35,437 nucleotides of DNA from NCBI GenBank assembly GCA_006844665.1, contig SPJP01000028.1:1-35437 (forward strand). The letters are read 5' to 3'. The stretch comes from Paracoccaceae bacterium. Lineage in GTDB: Bacteria; Pseudomonadota; Alphaproteobacteria; Rhodobacterales; Rhodobacteraceae. The position numbers and the translations under genes were made by a program. The notes under the pieces were generated by a model. That model was not told where the DNA came from. It saw only the letters and a list, made by a program, of their open reading frames with translations, and made no database searches. Positions 1 to 7,667 of this stretch are shown piece after piece. Every line of letters begins with the position of its first letter. Positions within the stretch are counted from its first letter, which is position 1.

Positions 1-1
1 G

Positions 2-1153
2 GATTGCGCCATGGACGCTTTGTCCGGAAACACGTCTCAGGCCACATTGGGCACGGTCGTGGAATCCCTGGCAGGTCAAGACCGCGACACAGGGCTGGAC
101 ATCAAAGCGATCCGCGAAATCTCGAACTACTGGGAAGCCGCCCGCGCCCATTACGCCGCCTTTGAAAGCGGCCTGCAGGCCCCCGCGTCCGAGGTCTATT
201 TGCACGAAATGCCCGGCGGCCAGTTCACCAACCTAAAGGCCCAAGCCCGGTCCCTGGGGCTAGAAGAACGTTGGCACGAGGTCGCGCAATCCTATGCGGA
301 CGTGAACCAGATGTTCGGCGACATCGTAAAGGTTACGCCCTCGTCCAAAGTGGTCGGCGATATGGCCCTGATGATGGTGTCCCAAAACCTTAGCCGCGCC
401 GATGTGGAAAGCCCTGATACGGATGTGGTCTTTCCAGACAGCGTCATCGACATGATGAAAGGCAGCCTTGGGCAGCCTCCGGGCGGCTGGCCAAAAGCGA
501 TCCAGAAAAAGATCCTGAAGGGCGACAAACCCTCGACCGATCGTCCAGGCCAGCACCTGCCAGCCGTGGATCTGGAAGCCGCGCGAAAGGATCTGTCTGC
601 CCAATTGGACGGCAAAGCCGTGGATGACGAGGACCTGAACGGCTACCTGATGTACCCAAAGGTCTTCCTGGATTACATGGGCCGCCACCGCACCTACGGG
701 CCCGTCCGCGCCCTGCCCACCCGCACGTTCTTCTACGGCATGAACCCGGGCGAGGAAATCGAAGCTGAAATCGACCCCGGCAAAACTCTGGTCATCCGGA
801 TGCAGGCTGTCGCCGATACCAGCGAAGACGGCGAAGCCAAGGTCTTCTTCGAACTAAACGGCCAGCCTCGCGTCATCCGGGTCGCCGACCGCATGGTGAC
901 ATCCTCTACCGTCAAACGCGAAAAAGCCGAGCCCGGCAACCCAGACCATATCGGCGCGCCAATGCCCGGCGTGGTTGCCAGCGTTGCGGTTCAAGCCGGT
1001 CAAAAGGTCAATGAAGGCGATCTGCTTTTGACAATCGAGGCGATGAAAATGGAAACCGGCATCCATGCCGACCGCGACGCCGTGATCAAAGCGGTTCATG
1101 TTGGCGCTGCTGGTCAGATCGATGCAAAAGACCTGCTAATAGAGCTCGAATAG
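2..1153 (+). CDS. pyc: Pyruvate carboxylase, C-terminal part (5' truncated by window edge)
   Basis: This is the C-terminal third of a biotin-dependent pyruvate carboxylase, the cytoplasmic anaplerotic enzyme making oxaloacetate from pyruvate, CO2 and ATP. The frame is open from base 2 and reads DCAMDALSGNTSQ, the usual end of the carboxyltransferase barrel. It continues through the conserved PYC linker region (HEMPGGQFTNL, PSSKVVGDMALMM, YPKVFLDY) and ends with a biotinyl carrier domain. The biotinylation motif EAMKMET is present, with the target lysine codon at 1046-1048. The ATG at 11 is internal, not a start, because the homology runs through it. A strong terminator follows the stop codon, so this is the last gene of its unit. 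The rest of the gene lies outside the window. Confidence 0.97.
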   Translation, partial: DCAMDALSGNTSQATLGTVVESLAGQDRDTGLDIKAIREISNYWEAARAHYAAFESGLQAPASEVYLHEMPGGQFTNLKAQARSLGLEERWHEVAQSYADVNQMFGDIVKVTPSSKVVGDMALMMVSQNLSRADVESPDTDVVFPDSVIDMMKGSLGQPPGGWPKAIQKKILKGDKPSTDRPGQHLPAVDLEAARKDLSAQLDGKAVDDEDLNGYLMYPKVFLDYMGRHRTYGPVRALPTRTFFYGMNPGEEIEAEIDPGKTLVIRMQAVADTSEDGEAKVFFELNGQPRVIRVADRMVTSSTVKREKAEPGNPDHIGAPMPGVVASVAVQAGQKVNEGDLLLTIEAMKMETGIHADRDAVIKAVHVGAAGQIDAKDLLIELE

Positions 1154-1181
1154 CTTCGGCTTATTCCAATAAACGAAAAAC

Positions 1182-1215
1182 AAAACGGCGCTCTTATTCA
1201 TGAGCGCCGTTTTTT
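1182..1215 (+). terminator. Rho-independent terminator after pyc
   Basis: A 12-nt arm at 1182-1193 (AAAACGGCGCTC) pairs with 1202-1213, leaving an 8-nt loop. The right arm runs into a T tract. It sits 28 nt after the pyc stop codon, so it ends pyc transcription before the pilin-like genes. Confidence 0.88.
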
Positions 1216-1418
1216 GCATCCAAAATCCAATAAAGCCACTCGAACGGCAATTACCAACTAAACAAAGCTTTATAGCTTGAAGTGCAATTCTTCTTTACGA
1301 CCCCGGATGCAATCTAACAACCTTTTTGTTTACACTTTCTCGCAAATTTACCTCAACTCTGCCTAGAACCTGCCCCATTTCAACTACATCTTTTGGCGAG
1401 TTTTGTACGAGGTCCGCT

Positions 1419-2123
1419 ATGAGAAGTGATTTTTGGGAAGAGGAATCCGGCGCGGTCACAGTGGATTGGACCGTTATGACTGCATCTATTGTCGGCTTGG
1501 GCATTGCCACCTATGGCGTTGTGACAGGCGGCATCAAGAACCTGTCTGGCGATATTGATCGGAATTTGGAACGCCCATTCGTCCAGACGTCATTCTTGAC
1601 CCCTGACGATTTTTCAAACGGACCCGGATCATGGGTTGGGGTCGGCACGTCGTCCCAGCCTGGGTTTGGCGACGTATTGGGGCCCGTTCAGGGCAACCCG
1701 GACGGTCGCGAAACCTTCTATCAGGATTTCGAGATCCCGGGCGGCGCGATGGAGGTTCAGTTCAACTTTGATCTTCTGTCCTTTGACAGCATCGACGGCC
1801 GTCCCGTCGACAATGGCTGGGGCGCAAATGAAGGTCCGGTCATGTATCTCGACGGCCAAGAAATCGCGCGCGCGGCCTCGGTCGACGGGAACCTAACATG
1901 GACCTATAGCAATGCACCCGGCATCGAAATCGAAAGCACTGTGGTTCAAAGCGACACGCATATCGGTGGCCCAAACCGTTGGTTTCCTGACGGCATAAAC
2001 CAAGTGAACATCAAATTTGACGAACCCGCCGAAAACGTCCGGCTTGGGTTTGGCCTGGCCGCCAACCAGTCGCTCCATGATGAAAGCATGGGCATCGACA
2101 ACTTCACCTTCCAGGCAATGTAA
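1419..2123 (+). CDS. Flp-like prepilin leader fused to beta-rich ectodomain, paralogue 1
   Basis: I do not recognise a named family for the whole protein. The N-terminus has a short charged leader and the segment ESGAVTVDWTVMTASIVG, then a hydrophobic stretch. This resembles type IVb (Flp) prepilins cut by a TadV/prepilin peptidase after Gly, except that Asp replaces the usual Glu at +5 and Trp replaces Tyr at +6. After about residue 45 comes a roughly 185-residue domain rich in beta-type sequence, ending in DESMGIDNF, as in jelly-roll-like extracellular domains. The start is ATG 1419, with GAGG six nt upstream. An in-frame extension back to 1326 lacks conservation with the two following paralogues. 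It is first of three tandem homologues and has the most diverged ectodomain. No cysteines or obvious catalytic motif were seen. Confidence 0.8.
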   Translation: MRSDFWEEESGAVTVDWTVMTASIVGLGIATYGVVTGGIKNLSGDIDRNLERPFVQTSFLTPDDFSNGPGSWVGVGTSSQPGFGDVLGPVQGNPDGRETFYQDFEIPGGAMEVQFNFDLLSFDSIDGRPVDNGWGANEGPVMYLDGQEIARAASVDGNLTWTYSNAPGIEIESTVVQSDTHIGGPNRWFPDGINQVNIKFDEPAENVRLGFGLAANQSLHDESMGIDNFTFQAM

Positions 2124-2171
2124 TCGCCCTAGCCACCGTTCAGCCCGAGACAAGAAAAAAGGAACACTGAA

Positions 2172-2861
2172 ATGATTTCACGTTTTCTAACCGACGAATC
2201 CGGCGCAGTCACCGTTGACTGGACCGTCATGACAGCCTCCATCGTCGGCTTGGGCATTGCGACCTATGGCGTTGTATCCGGCGGCATTCAGAACCTGTCT
2301 GGTGATGTTGACACCCATTTGTCCCAGGACCTGATCAACACCAATTTCTTCGAAGCGATTACCGTTTTGGCGATGGATTTCTCTGGCGGCAACGCAGGCA
2401 ACTGGCAAGGCGGCACCGTCATGGCACCTATCACAGCCTTGGGGGAAATGTTGGTGCTGGGACCAAATGAAAGCGCATCGCTATCATTGGACATTCCAGA
2501 TGGCGCAACATCCGCGACCCTTAGCTTTGATCTGGTCGGCGGCGACAGCTGGGACAATGAAATTGCAACGGTTTCAAGCGACGGTCAGGTGGTTGCAACC
2601 GGCAAGGGCGTTTGGACAACAGGCTCGATGACGTTCACAATCCCCGATGTTGATGGAGTCAGCGTCACCACAGACACCATATCATCTGGCACCAATCTGG
2701 GTGGCAGTGGCCAAACACTCTATAAGGACTCTGTCACGCGGGTTTCCATCACGGTGGACGATCCCGGCGAAACGCTCAACTTGGGCGTTCATTCGGGCAC
2801 AAACCAGGCTGTCTATGACGAGTTTCTGGGGATCGACAACGTAAACGTCACCGCGGAATGA
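2172..2861 (+). CDS. Flp-like prepilin leader fused to beta-rich ectodomain, paralogue 2
   Basis: A 229-residue paralogue of the preceding gene. It begins MISRFLTDESGAVTVDW, so the putative prepilin-peptidase site is Gly11/Ala12 with Asp at +5. The hydrophobic helix TVMTASIVGLGIATYGVV follows, then a Ser/Thr/Asp/Gly-rich beta domain with IPDGATSATLSFDL and a C-terminal EFLGIDNVNV. ATG 2172 is preceded by AAAAAGGAA. The first 55 residues are nearly identical to paralogue 3, and the ectodomain is clearly related to it, so the pair looks like a fairly recent tandem duplication. Probable location is the inner membrane or cell surface (inference from the leader). No tad/cpa assembly genes lie in the window. 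Confidence 0.82.
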   Translation: MISRFLTDESGAVTVDWTVMTASIVGLGIATYGVVSGGIQNLSGDVDTHLSQDLINTNFFEAITVLAMDFSGGNAGNWQGGTVMAPITALGEMLVLGPNESASLSLDIPDGATSATLSFDLVGGDSWDNEIATVSSDGQVVATGKGVWTTGSMTFTIPDVDGVSVTTDTISSGTNLGGSGQTLYKDSVTRVSITVDDPGETLNLGVHSGTNQAVYDEFLGIDNVNVTAE

Positions 2862-2875
2862 CAAGGAACAGCCCA

Positions 2876-3565
2876 ATGCTTTCACATTTTCTATCCGACG
2901 AATCCGGCGCGGTCACCGTAGACTGGACCGTTATGACAGCCTCGATTGTTGGCTTGGGCATCGCCACTTATGGCGTGGTTTCAGGCGGCATCCAGAACCT
3001 GTCGGGCGATGTTGACACGCATCTCTCCCAGGACCTGATCAGCACCAGTTTCTTCGACACCGTTTCCGTCCTGGCAATGGATTTCACCGGCGGCGACGCT
3101 GGCGACTGGCAGGGCGGCACCGTCATGGCCCCTATCGCCGCTTTGGGCGAAATGTTGGTTCTTGGGCCGCAAGAAAGCACGTCCCTCTCCATGGACATCC
3201 CAGACGGCGCGACATCTGCGACCATCAGCTTTGATCTGATCGGCGGCGACAGTTGGGACGACGAGGTTGCAACAATTTCCAGCGATAGCGACGTTGTGGC
3301 CACCGCGGTCGGCAACTGGAGAGCCGGAACAATGACCTTCACCGTTCCCGACGTCGACGGGATAGAGGTCAGCACAACTGTAATTTCTTCTGGCACTGAT
3401 CTAGGTGGCCATCCCTACACAGGCTTCAAAGACACTGTCACCCGGGTCTCGATCACCGTTGATAACCCCGGCGATACCCTGGACTTGGGCGTTTTATCGG
3501 GCACGGGCAGCGGCATTTATGACGAGTTTCTGGGCATAGATAACGTCAGTGTCACAGCGCAATAG
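2876..3565 (+). CDS. Flp-like prepilin leader fused to beta-rich ectodomain, paralogue 3
   Basis: Third tandem copy, about 229 residues from the chosen ATG 2876. That start has AAGGA at 2863-2867 and yields MLSHFLSDESGAVTVDW, matching paralogue 2. An upstream ATG at 2858 overlaps the previous stop codon but adds residues that are not conserved. The architecture is as in paralogue 2: charged leader, Gly/Ala cleavage-like site, hydrophobic helix, then a beta-rich domain (IPDGATSATISFDLIG, ending EFLGIDNVSV). It lies 14 nt after paralogue 2, so the two are surely cotranscribed. It converges on a YHYH-protein gene with only 22 nt between the stops and no clear terminator. Function unknown; a minor pilin or surface-displayed binding protein is possible. 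Confidence 0.82.
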   Translation: MLSHFLSDESGAVTVDWTVMTASIVGLGIATYGVVSGGIQNLSGDVDTHLSQDLISTSFFDTVSVLAMDFTGGDAGDWQGGTVMAPIAALGEMLVLGPQESTSLSMDIPDGATSATISFDLIGGDSWDDEVATISSDSDVVATAVGNWRAGTMTFTVPDVDGIEVSTTVISSGTDLGGHPYTGFKDTVTRVSITVDNPGDTLDLGVLSGTGSGIYDEFLGIDNVSVTAQ

Positions 3566-3587
3566 CTGCCGCGACACTGACAATGGC

Positions 3588-4499
3588 TTACCGTCCGGGC
3601 AGGTTTGGCCCAAAGCTGGTGTCCGGATCGCCGCTTAGGCATCTTGGGATCACCGGGAAATCTGCCGTCAGCACATAGGCATAGGTGCCTTCGGGGTAAT
3701 CCTCTGTTTCCAGCCACGCGCCATTGCACGCGTCCAGATCACCTGATCCTTCGACATAAACATAGTCTTGAATGAACGCGCCGTCATAGGCCCCCGTGGG
3801 TTCATCCCCACCGGGACGCGTGCCGCTTTGCAGCTGGTAGCTGCTGGTCAATTCCTTCACCTGGCCCCCGATTTCTGCCGTCAGCGCGTAGATCGGAAAC
3901 CCGTCTGACGCCCAGCCGATCAAAGGGGATTCCGCGTCGCTGGACCATCCCAGCTGCTGCATCAACCCAATCGGCAATCCGTGGTAATGATAGGCCCCGG
4001 TTGGTTGGACATGGGCATAGTTGCTGTCCAGCCCCAACGGCACCGCACCGGCCAAAGCCTCGTATTGCCAGCCACTGCTTGGGTCGCCCTTCCAGAACTC
4101 TGCCGCAAGCGGGTCAAACGCCACGCCATTGACCGCAACACCGAACAGTTGGGCCAGCCGAAGGCTCGTTGCGCTGGTCAGCGAGCCCTCGATATCCATC
4201 ATATAGCGGTCATCCTGCGGGCTGATCTGGTTCGGCCCGTTGGAAAAGTCCCCCACCGTATGGGTGGGGATCGCGTTGGCCGTGATGGTCCGCGTATTGC
4301 CGCGCTCGGAAATCGCCACCTCGGCCCCGTTCAACGTCACGGTCGAGGCCGCCAGCGTAATACCCTCGGCCGTCGTGGCCGTATGTTCGCGGAACCGGGG
4401 CTGGCTGAAACCGGCAGCGGCAGAAATCACCGTCAGAACCAGGGCGGCAGCAGTGGCCGCCAGCAAAGAGCGTTTTATCGACATCTTGGTAACTTTCAT
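3588..4499 (-). CDS. Secreted YHYH-domain protein, paralogue A
   Basis: A 303-residue exported protein. Residues 1-33 form a signal peptide (basic start, hydrophobic core, small residues before Gln33). The body contains the namesake YHYH motif at residues 170-173 in PTGAYHYHGLPIGLM, with WKGDPSSGWQYEAL before it and IGWASDGFPIYAL after it. These are hallmarks of the YHYH family (Pfam YHYH), whose biochemical role is not established; the His/Tyr cluster suggests metal binding (inference). Two cysteines near the C-terminus (DACNG and PRCLSG) may form a disulfide. ATG 4499 lacks a clear ribosome site; ATG 4484 (MSIKRS) is an alternative. It lies 35 nt downstream of its paralogue. Confidence 0.88.
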   Translation of the reverse strand: MKVTKMSIKRSLLAATAAALVLTVISAAAGFSQPRFREHTATTAEGITLAASTVTLNGAEVAISERGNTRTITANAIPTHTVGDFSNGPNQISPQDDRYMMDIEGSLTSATSLRLAQLFGVAVNGVAFDPLAAEFWKGDPSSGWQYEALAGAVPLGLDSNYAHVQPTGAYHYHGLPIGLMQQLGWSSDAESPLIGWASDGFPIYALTAEIGGQVKELTSSYQLQSGTRPGGDEPTGAYDGAFIQDYVYVEGSGDLDACNGAWLETEDYPEGTYAYVLTADFPVIPRCLSGDPDTSFGPNLPGR

Positions 4500-4534
4500 A
4501 ATCAGTTAAAAAGGTTGAAGAATTTCTGGAAAAA

Positions 4535-5494
4535 CTAAGGACGCCGAGGCCGCGCGCCTCCTATGGGCCGCTGCTTGGCAAAACTGCGGTCCGCCTGCCC
4601 CACATGGCAGCGTGGGATCACAGGGAAACTGTCGGTGATGAAATAGGCATAGGTGCCTTCGGGAAACTCTGCCGTGCGCACGACGGCACCGTTGCACGCA
4701 TCCAAAGACCCGGACCCGGCGACATATTGGTAATCTTGGGTGAATGTGCCGTCATAGCTGCCGGTTGGGCCCGATCCCCCCGGGCGATTGCCCGATTTCA
4801 GCTGATAGGAAGAGGTCATCTTAACCACAGATCCCCCAACCTGAGCCGTCATTGCATAGATCGGGAACCCATCTGCAGCCCAGCCAATCAAGGGCGACGC
4901 TTTGGTGCTGGACCAGCCCAATTGCTGCATCAGCCCAATCGGCAGGCCGTGATAATGGTAGGCCCCAGTGGGCTGCACATGGGCATAGTTCGCATCCAGC
5001 CCCAAGGGGATCGCGCCGCCCAAAGCCTCGTAATTCCAGCCCGACTGGCGGTTGCCCTTCCAGACCTCGGCGGTGCCAGGATCAAACGGCACACCATTCA
5101 CCGCCACCCCGAACAAAAACCGGCCCTGTCTGCGCGCCTGGCCTTGGCGCGGATTTGTCGTCATCTGAAAGCTATAGGACTGCGCCGAAATCCGGTTGGG
5201 ATTGCCAGAGTTCGGGAACCGACCGACCCGGTGGGACGGAATGCCGTTGGATTGAATAACGCGGGTCGATCCCTGAACCCCAACAGCCACCTGAGCCGTC
5301 CCCGCAGCGGAATTGGCCGCAAGCAGCCGCAATGGCTGGGCATCCGTGGCTGTGTGGGCGCGCACAGGCGGGCGCTGCTGGGCGTCGACCAGATGGGGCA
5401 ATCCTGCCGCCAGCCCCATTGCAGCAACCAACAGGGTCACACGCAGATTTGTCGACGGAAATTTACGGGTCTTTGAAGGTACAAGTTTAGACAT
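4535..5494 (-). CDS. Secreted YHYH-domain protein, paralogue B
   Basis: A 319-residue paralogue of the next gene downstream. It has a long basic N-terminus and a hydrophobic segment (VTLLVAAMGLAAGL) ending near AQQ, consistent with a signal peptide of about 38 residues. The YHYH motif is at residues 179-182. The central blocks (VWKGN, SGWNYEALGGAIPLGLDANY, IGWAADGFPIYAM, GSLDACNG, FPVIPRC) match paralogue A closely, while the N-terminal thirds differ. The last residues are Arg/Pro-rich. Its ATG overlaps the stop of the upstream small secreted protein by 8 nt, pointing to translational coupling and a shared function. The family is real but its function is unknown. Confidence 0.9.
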   Translation of the reverse strand: MSKLVPSKTRKFPSTNLRVTLLVAAMGLAAGLPHLVDAQQRPPVRAHTATDAQPLRLLAANSAAGTAQVAVGVQGSTRVIQSNGIPSHRVGRFPNSGNPNRISAQSYSFQMTTNPRQGQARRQGRFLFGVAVNGVPFDPGTAEVWKGNRQSGWNYEALGGAIPLGLDANYAHVQPTGAYHYHGLPIGLMQQLGWSSTKASPLIGWAADGFPIYAMTAQVGGSVVKMTSSYQLKSGNRPGGSGPTGSYDGTFTQDYQYVAGSGSLDACNGAVVRTAEFPEGTYAYFITDSFPVIPRCHVGQADRSFAKQRPIGGARPRRP

Positions 5495-5864
5495 CGGGCA
5501 TCACCAAAACCGGGCCTGCGCCCAGATCTCCAAAATCAATGAACAAAGTGAAAATTCCTGGAACCGGATCATCGGTTTCCAGCACGGCGGTCAAAATGTC
5601 GGTGTCCCCGCCCAAAACATAATAAGGCAGGCTCACCCCCGAGATCGGCCCAAGCTCGGATCCGATCGTCGCGATCTCGACCGGGATATGGCCGCTGTTG
5701 AAAAATTGCAGGGTCACCGCCAACCCGTCATCCTGAACCGCGGTCTGGACGACATCCACCGCGATGGGGGACGCAGCATGGCCATCATGGGCCACGCTTT
5801 GCACCGGCGCTGCTAAAATCGCCCCGCATAAAAGCGCAGATCCTAGTTTTGAATATAGCGTCAT
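5487..5864 (-). CDS. Small exported protein with His motif, first gene of YHYH operon
   Basis: A 125-residue protein that I cannot assign to a named family. It starts at ATG 5864, preceded by a strong AGGAGG; an in-frame extension upstream to 5903 has no comparable site. Residues 1-25 are a signal peptide ending near SVA, and the mature protein begins HDGHAAS, a possible metal-binding N-terminus. The rest reads as a beta-sandwich-like domain (VTLQFFNSGHIPVEIATIG) with no cysteine or methionine-rich metal motif. It lacks the His/Met spacing of PCuAC copper chaperones. It overlaps the following YHYH gene by 8 nt, so the products probably act together in the periplasm or outside the cell. Confidence 0.78.
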   Translation of the reverse strand: MTLYSKLGSALLCGAILAAPVQSVAHDGHAASPIAVDVVQTAVQDDGLAVTLQFFNSGHIPVEIATIGSELGPISGVSLPYYVLGGDTDILTAVLETDDPVPGIFTLFIDFGDLGAGPVLVMPDV

Positions 5865-5897
5865 CGGGTCCTCCTGCTGATGATCTTGCAAAGTGAA

Positions 5898-5977
5898 ACG
5901 CAAGCGCCCGACAGTTCCGTCGCAGTTTCGTGAGTTTTTTTGATCACCCGGTGAAACCGACTTTTTCGCGCTTGCGT
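5898..5977. repeat. Long-spaced 10-bp inverted repeat upstream of YHYH operon
   Basis: ACGCAAGCGC at 5898-5907 is exactly complementary to GCGCTTGCGT at 5968-5977, with a 60-nt spacer. It lies between the start of the YHYH operon and the tRNA promoter region. It could be a pair of operator sites or a remnant of a larger structure. Only the repeat itself is observed. Confidence 0.5.
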
Positions 5978-5988
5978 GTATTTTCCAC

Positions 5989-6015
5989 TTGCAGCCCCCC
6001 CACAGGTTTCATAAA
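5989..6015 (+). promoter_or_regulatory. Possible promoter of tRNA-Gly
   Basis: TTGCAG at 5989-5994 could serve as a -35 box and CATAAA at 6010-6015 as a -10 box. The spacing is 15 nt, shorter than ideal. This would start RNA a few bases before the tRNA at 6031. Weak, position-based evidence. Confidence 0.35.
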
Positions 6016-6030
6016 CCCCGGCTCAAGGAA

Positions 6031-6105
6031 GCGGGCGTAGCTCAGGGGTAGAGCATAACCTTGCCAAGGTTAGGGTCGGGCGTTCGAATCGCCTCGCCCG
6101 CTCCA
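6031..6105 (+). tRNA. tRNA-Gly (anticodon GCC)
   Basis: The full cloverleaf can be drawn by eye. The acceptor arm GCGGGCG (6031-6037) pairs with CGCCCGC (6095-6101). The D arm is GCTC/GAGC, the anticodon stem TAACC/GGTTA holds the loop TTGCCAA with GCC at 6063-6065, and the T arm contains GTTCGAAT. The discriminator is T6102 and the CCA tail (6103-6105) is encoded. It reads GGC and GGU glycine codons. It stands alone and is followed closely by a terminator. Confidence 0.97.
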
Positions 6106-6136
6106 ATTAAACTAACCAACCCAGTTAGTTACGAAT

Positions 6137-6160
6137 GGCCGCCTTCGGGCGGCTTTTTCG
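6137..6160 (+). terminator. Terminator after tRNA-Gly
   Basis: GCCGCC (6138-6143), tetraloop TTCG, GGCGGC (6148-6153) and five Ts form a classic intrinsic terminator about 32 nt after the tRNA. Its reverse complement faces the end of the glycosyltransferase gene ending at 6195, so it may also help on that side, though the A/T tract is asymmetric. Confidence 0.82.
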
Positions 6161-6194
6161 TTTTTACCGCCCGGAACAAGGCCCAGTAGGGCCA

Positions 6195-7667
6195 TTACTT
6201 TGGTGGCAAAGTCAGCGCCACAACGCTGACCCCCGCATAGGGCTGCCCTGCCCTGTTTAGAACAACCATCCCCAGATCCTGAGCGTTGGCATCCAAACCT
6301 TGTGCGGTCTGCACAGCGCTTTCGGCGTTCAGTGCATCCTTGCGGCCCGGCACCAAATACAGCGCTGGCCCAACTGCATCTGCTGCGCCGGTGATCGCGA
6401 AATGATGGGGCGTGTGGCGCACATATAGCTTGGGAACACTCCCCCCCATGGCCAGGCCGGTGCCGATCTGGCCCGCCTCGATCCAGCTGTCCACGACGAT
6501 GGTCTGGCTGCCGTCATAGCCCGCAACAGCCGCCAGCGCAGGCGCCAGCCCCGACCAATCAAACACGTCCTCCGTATGATCCCAATCGGCCAGCTCCTCG
6601 CCCGGGGCAAGGATCCCGGTTGGCACATGCACCACCAAGGCCAGAACAATCGCCCATAAAAATGCCGCCGTCCCAATCGTCACCCAGCGGAACGCGCGCG
6701 GAATCCCTTCGGCCGCCCAAACCCCAACCAAAGGCAAGGCAAAGACAAAGCCCGGCATCGTCCAATGGGGAAAAGAGGCGTCCGAAAACAGATAGATCCC
6801 GTTGAACACCACAATCGGCCACAGCGCCAAATGCGCCAGCACCCGCGCGCCCATCGGCCCTTTCAGCGCCCTGACCGCAACGATCAATGCAACGACAAAG
6901 GTCGCAGGCAACAAATAGGCCAATTGCCCCGCCAGCATCACCGCGAAATTGCCCAACTGCAAACTGCGCGCCGTACGGCCGCCATGGAAGGCAAAGCTGA
7001 TCCAATCATGGGCGACATTCCACAAGATCACCGGCGCAACCCCGATCAACGCGATCACTGTGGCCAGCCAGAACCCCGGCTGGGTCATCCACCGCCACCG
7101 GTCTTGGGACAACAGCATGAACGAGATCACGCCAAACGGCACCAACCCCGCCTGATATTTCGACCCCAGCGCAATCGCCAGGCCTACCCCGCCAAAGATC
7201 CACAAGCTTACCGGCGGGCGCGGCTGGTCCGCCATCCGCACCAAAGCATAGGCCGCCATCGCTCCGCCCAGGTTCAAAGGCCCGTCCGGCAATACAAAGG
7301 CCCCGGACCCCAACGCCATATGCGGCGCGATCGCGAACAACAACAGCGTGAAGAACCCGGCCTTTTCACCCCCCAAGTGGCGGGCCGTCAGATACAACAG
7401 CCAGCCTGTGCCCGCGCCACACAGCAAAAACGGCAAGCGATAGGCAAACAGGTTTTCCCCAAACACAGCAGCCGAGGCCACAGGCGCCCAAAAGCCCAAA
7501 GGCGGATGGTCATAGAAAGACAGCGAAAATCCTCGGGCCGCCGCAACGGCGTAAGCCTCGTCCACACCCAATGGAAATGTGATCGAAATCAACAACTTGA
7601 AAGACATTGCTAATGCAAACAGCGCGATGGTTTTTTCGTGCCAAGTTCTAAGGTTCATCGCAGCCAT
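6195..7667 (-). CDS. GT39-type membrane glycosyltransferase (ArnT/PMT-like)
   Basis: A 490-residue polytopic membrane protein with about ten to twelve hydrophobic helices in its first two thirds and a soluble C-terminal portion. Near the N-terminus it has DEAY (Asp36-Glu37) in the first external loop, followed by FYDHPPLGFW (residues 51-60). Both are signatures of the PMT_2/GT39-like family, which moves sugars from polyprenyl-phosphate carriers to lipids or proteins on the periplasmic side. The acceptor cannot be deduced. ATG 7667 gives a 13-nt overlap with the preceding gene. ATG 7658 gives a neat ATGA overlap and is equally possible. It forms a two-gene unit with the DxD protein gene upstream. 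Confidence 0.88.
   Translation of the reverse strand: MAAMNLRTWHEKTIALFALAMSFKLLISITFPLGVDEAYAVAAARGFSLSFYDHPPLGFWAPVASAAVFGENLFAYRLPFLLCGAGTGWLLYLTARHLGGEKAGFFTLLLFAIAPHMALGSGAFVLPDGPLNLGGAMAAYALVRMADQPRPPVSLWIFGGVGLAIALGSKYQAGLVPFGVISFMLLSQDRWRWMTQPGFWLATVIALIGVAPVILWNVAHDWISFAFHGGRTARSLQLGNFAVMLAGQLAYLLPATFVVALIVAVRALKGPMGARVLAHLALWPIVVFNGIYLFSDASFPHWTMPGFVFALPLVGVWAAEGIPRAFRWVTIGTAAFLWAIVLALVVHVPTGILAPGEELADWDHTEDVFDWSGLAPALAAVAGYDGSQTIVVDSWIEAGQIGTGLAMGGSVPKLYVRHTPHHFAITGAADAVGPALYLVPGRKDALNAESAVQTAQGLDANAQDLGMVVLNRAGQPYAGVSVVALTLPPK

Noticed and set aside
1326-1418. N-terminal extension of the first pilin-like gene
   Set aside because: The other two paralogues start at the equivalent of 1419, which has its own Shine-Dalgarno sequence.
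4604-5476. Long plus-strand open frame antisense to the YHYH gene
   Set aside because: It is Arg/Pro/His-rich with no motif and lies opposite a clear secreted-protein gene; high-GC antisense frames of this size are expected.
6031-6105. tRNA gene as an integration site of a mobile element
   Set aside because: No integrase gene and no duplicated 3' tRNA end were seen in the window.
6765-7613. Plus-strand open frame antisense to the GT39 gene
   Set aside because: The composition is dominated by Arg, Gln, His and Pro, with no domain and no ribosome site; it is a shadow of the membrane protein.
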